From: an uncultured cyanobacterium
GTDB lineage: Bacteria; Cyanobacteriota; Vampirovibrionia; Gastranaerophilales; Gastranaerophilaceae
DNA: 9,363 nucleotides
Direction: 5' to 3'
Assembly (NCBI GenBank): GCA_947073895.1
Contig: CAMTNN010000045.1
Span: 1 to 9,363, forward strand
Positions 7,258-9,363 of this stretch are shown here, piece by piece. The translations under genes and the position numbers were made by a program. The notes under the pieces were generated by a model. The model made no database searches, was not told where the DNA came from, and was given only the letters and a program-made list of their open reading frames with translations. The first letter of the stretch is position 1; each line of letters begins with the position of its first letter.

Positions 7258-7263
7258 CACTCC
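7258..7263 (-). promoter_or_regulatory. Shine-Dalgarno (GGAGTG) supporting a TTG start for the bamA-like gene
   Basis: The minus strand reads TTTGGAGTGAATAGTTG. GGAG lies 7 nt before the TTG at 7252-7250. An in-frame TAG directly precedes the TTG, so no longer start exists. The next in-frame ATG (residue 21) would remove most of the signal peptide. Confidence 0.7.
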
Positions 7264-7394
7264 AAAGTGTATACCCGAATTGTATCATAAATATGTATTT
7301 AATTCCATTGTACAGAAAAATTTTTCAAAGTTTATTTTGTAATATTTCTTTACAAAAAAGTCAATTTTTTTTAATAATTGAACTTTATTAGTTT

Positions 7395-7400
7395 AGAGGA
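7395..7400 (+). promoter_or_regulatory. Shine-Dalgarno (AGAGGA) that fixes the start of the 637-aa gene
   Basis: AGAGGA is followed by 7 nt and the ATG at 7408. A TTG at 7378 in the same frame would add ten residues (MNFISLEDIF) but has no ribosome site upstream, only a T/A tract, and would put this site inside the coding region. I therefore choose the ATG. Confidence 0.8.
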
Positions 7401-7407
7401 TATTTTC

Positions 7408-9321
7408 ATGGGCATACTAGGCTTTATTGGCGAAAAAATAGATTCTGCAATAACAACCGTCAAAGAATGGGTTGCACCCGAAGGCACGGCAAAAGTTTCT
7501 GCTGCTTCCGCCGCTAAGCCAAAAGAAAATATTCAAATGGTGAGTAAGGAAACTCAAAAAGCACAAAAAAATGAAGACACTGTAAAAATAAAAACAAAAA
7601 CTGCCGACTCTGTTTATAAAAAAATAGAAGAGCTTTGTGCTGAATACAAAATGGATATGAAAGATGTAAAAGAAGCAAAACTTTTTGAAGGAATCTTGGG
7701 CTGTTCAACAGCAGAGTTAGCAAAAAAATCTGACAAAGAAATTGAACAAGCTATTGAAGCATTAAAATTCACATTATCATGGCAATCCTGGGTTCTTCCT
7801 TGGCAAAATCGAGATATCGAAGACATTAAAGATATAACATTAAACGCAAATAAAAAATTTGTTGCTTTACAAACAGGACGTGGATGTTGGTCTGACATGT
7901 TTAGATTTTCTTCCAGTATTGAAGATAGATTAAAAAAAGCAGGTTATGATTCAGTTACAAAAGAAAATGTAGAAAGCTATTTCAGAAGCTTAATCTCAGA
8001 TGCAATCGCAACCCGAGACAATGAAAAAATAAAAGAAGCTTATGACGAAGCGTTAAAAACATTCGGAGACATTTTAAACGATACAAAAGACCCGCTTCAC
8101 AAAGAAGCATTAACAGCTGCTATTGGCGAGTTACAAGCTAGCAAGCGTGCTCTTGCAGCGCAATTGAGCATCACAAGCTGCGGAAACGATACTAAAGCTC
8201 AACAAGCAACTGCCAGAGGACTTGCCGGCAATTTTAGAGCAATGACTGTAACAAAAGACGCTTTGGGAGAACGGACTTCTCAAGATGATAACATTTCGAT
8301 TTCCAAAACAGCTTTCCAATACATGACAGAAGAAGACTCTCTCAAAGCATTGGCAGAAACAAAAAATTATAATCAAACATTAGCCGCAAAAATTCAAAAC
8401 GGTGAGACTTTAACCGAAGAAGAAGAATACTACATTAACAGCGTACGATGCACATACTACGCAGGTTCTATGATTGGTGCCAGCTGTAACCAAAACTACC
8501 CGACACCAGATAACGTTCTGGGACAAATTGATACAGACACAGCAGATTTAGGTATTCAATCTGAAGTTTATTCAATGGCATCTGCTTATGTAGATTCTAA
8601 TCAGAATTCACTTACAATTACATCTCAACAATTCACAAAAACAGTAAATAATGCTACCGGTGGAAACTACACAAATGTTATTACAAACAGTAACGCTAAT
8701 AGAATTACAACATCAAAACAAACATCCGGTAAACAGGAAATTGTAACTCAAAACAATACAAAAACAGAAAATAAAACTCAGTGTGAACAACAAACAATCA
8801 TGTCTGCTGTTCAAAAAGAAATTCCTACATTTGGAATTGAAGAACCGTCTATAAATCAGTCTCAGTCTACTCAAGATGAAGCTCTACAAAAATCACAAAA
8901 CAAGCGCAATGCAAGTAACGCAACACGAGTTACATCACCATTACACCAAACTGCAGCAGCAGAACAACAAACTCCTATACAAAAACAAGAAACTTCTGAA
9001 ACAAGACAAAAAGCTATACAAAGCGGAGTCAAAGCCGTTAAACAATATGCAAAAGATAATAATGTTAGTACAATGGAGCTTGCAATAGAATCCTTAAATT
9101 CAGGAACAGCCAGCAGCGCTACAAAAAAATGGGCTCTTGGACAATTTGAAGCAGCAAGTAATGCTGAACAAATATTAAACTTCAATAAAATCACCAACGC
9201 ATCAAGTGCAATGGCAGCTGCCGGAGCTATGGATGAAGAAACCAGAAGCCAAATAAACACATTTAGAAGTTTTTACATAAAAGAAGCTGTCGAAAATCTT
9301 AACGAAAACTCTCTTACTTAA
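7408..9321 (+). CDS. Unrecognised 637-aa protein with helical ends and a long Q/N/T/S-rich linker
   Basis: I recognise no family. From the ATG at 7408 the protein opens with an amphipathic helix (MGILGFIGEKIDSAITTVKE) and no signal peptide. A short Ala/Lys linker (25-60) follows, then a mostly helical region (about 65-345) containing a Trp cluster (W125, W128, W132, then W161 after CGxGRGC-like QTGRGC at 155-160). It also includes a charged helix pair around 190-255 and ITSCGNDTKAQQATARG at 255-271. Residues about 395-530 are low in hydrophobics and very rich in Gln, Asn, Thr and Ser, probably disordered. The last 105 residues return to helix (KAVKQYAKDN, ASSAMAAAGAMDEE). Seven cysteines are scattered. 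It is transcribed away from the bamA unit. It could be a cytoplasmic structural or surface-associated protein, or an exported substrate lacking a Sec signal; none of these can be shown from sequence. Confidence 0.8.
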   Translation: MGILGFIGEKIDSAITTVKEWVAPEGTAKVSAASAAKPKENIQMVSKETQKAQKNEDTVKIKTKTADSVYKKIEELCAEYKMDMKDVKEAKLFEGILGCSTAELAKKSDKEIEQAIEALKFTLSWQSWVLPWQNRDIEDIKDITLNANKKFVALQTGRGCWSDMFRFSSSIEDRLKKAGYDSVTKENVESYFRSLISDAIATRDNEKIKEAYDEALKTFGDILNDTKDPLHKEALTAAIGELQASKRALAAQLSITSCGNDTKAQQATARGLAGNFRAMTVTKDALGERTSQDDNISISKTAFQYMTEEDSLKALAETKNYNQTLAAKIQNGETLTEEEEYYINSVRCTYYAGSMIGASCNQNYPTPDNVLGQIDTDTADLGIQSEVYSMASAYVDSNQNSLTITSQQFTKTVNNATGGNYTNVITNSNANRITTSKQTSGKQEIVTQNNTKTENKTQCEQQTIMSAVQKEIPTFGIEEPSINQSQSTQDEALQKSQNKRNASNATRVTSPLHQTAAAEQQTPIQKQETSETRQKAIQSGVKAVKQYAKDNNVSTMELAIESLNSGTASSATKKWALGQFEAASNAEQILNFNKITNASSAMAAAGAMDEETRSQINTFRSFYIKEAVENLNENSLT

Positions 9322-9362
9322 GCTTCTTCTGGAGTTTCAATCTGCTTCTTATATGAGCAAGT
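9318..9362 (-). CDS. Possible C-terminal end of a convergent gene (partial, runs off the right edge)
   Basis: On the minus strand one frame is open from the window edge for 14 codons (TCSYKKQIETPEEA) and ends in TAA at 9320-9318. That stop overlaps the TAA of the plus-strand gene (9319-9321) within TTAA. A charged tail ending in Glu-Glu-Ala is plausible for a protein terminus, and bacterial genes often converge this closely. The fragment is too short to identify or to exclude chance. Confidence 0.35.
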   Translation of the reverse strand, partial: TCSYKKQIETPEEA

Positions 9363-9363
9363 T

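Larger units (their letters stand above)
7253..7407. promoter_or_regulatory. Divergent AT-rich intergenic region with probable promoters for both flanking units
   Basis: This 155-bp non-coding region separates the two divergently transcribed units, so it should hold both promoters. Leftward, a TACAAT-like -10 (7279-7284, minus strand) sits about 16 nt upstream of the bamA ribosome site, without a convincing -35. Rightward, TTTACA (7349-7354) with TTTAAT (7370-7375) at 15-nt spacing is a plausible short-spaced promoter. The region also contains a perfect 12-bp palindrome, GAAAAATTTTTC (7315-7326), and AAATA-TG-TATTT (7289-7300). In such AT-rich DNA these could arise by chance. Confidence 0.5.

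Noticed and set aside
8560..9010. Tandem repeats in the Q/N/T/S-rich linker of the 637-aa protein
   Set aside because: The composition is biased but no repeat unit recurs at a regular period by eye, so I do not annotate a repeat.
8871..9260. 129-codon minus-strand frame that looks like a hydrophobic membrane protein
   Set aside because: It is antisense to the Ala/Gln-rich C-terminal part of the 637-aa gene; complement codons create the false hydrophobicity. No ribosome site was seen.

Overview
The window looks like chromosome from an AT-rich, didermic (Gram-negative-type) and probably anaerobic bacterium. An Omp85/BamA protein and an OmpH/Skp chaperone show the outer membrane, and a radical SAM protein of the NrdG-like single-cluster type suggests anaerobic life. 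The Omp85 has three POTRA domains, as cyanobacterial Omp85 does, and the DNA is AT-rich. My best guess is therefore a gut relative of the Cyanobacteria (Vampirovibrionia/Melainabacteria, Gastranaerophilales-like). That placement is inference; no rRNA or marker tree is available here.

Layout: a 155-bp AT-rich divergent intergenic region (7253-7407) separates two units. Leftwards on the minus strand runs a tightly packed seven-gene array: bamA-like (7252-5342), an 80-bp gap, ompH/skp-like (5261-4812), pyrimidine-nucleoside phosphorylase (4808-3489), a soluble FlhA-C-terminal-domain protein (3487-2021), a two-TM membrane protein with a ComEA-like helix-hairpin-helix (2015-1122), a smaller membrane paralogue of it (1118-582), and a radical SAM protein that runs off the left edge (585-1). 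From ompH onward the gaps are 3, 1, 5, 3 and -4 nt, so these genes are very likely co-transcribed and partly translationally coupled. Rightwards on the plus strand is one long gene (7408-9321) for an unrecognised 637-aa protein. Its stop overlaps a possible convergent minus-strand reading frame at the right edge.

The first two genes form an outer-membrane biogenesis pair: the barrel insertase and the periplasmic chaperone that delivers unfolded barrels. The phosphorylase is a standard salvage enzyme, odd in this company. The most unusual part is the three-gene block at 582-3487. A protein carrying the cytoplasmic domain of the type III secretion/flagellar export gate (FlhA/SctV), but none of its membrane part, sits next to two membrane-anchored paralogues. 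These two share an N-terminal TM segment, a cytoplasmic domain and a near-identical C-terminal tail, and only one carries a helix-hairpin-helix. I cannot name a described system with this composition. It is the best candidate here for something new, though its function is unknown.

I see no tRNA or rRNA genes, IS elements, CRISPR arrays or long DNA repeats. No stretch longer than 300 bases lacks a gene.
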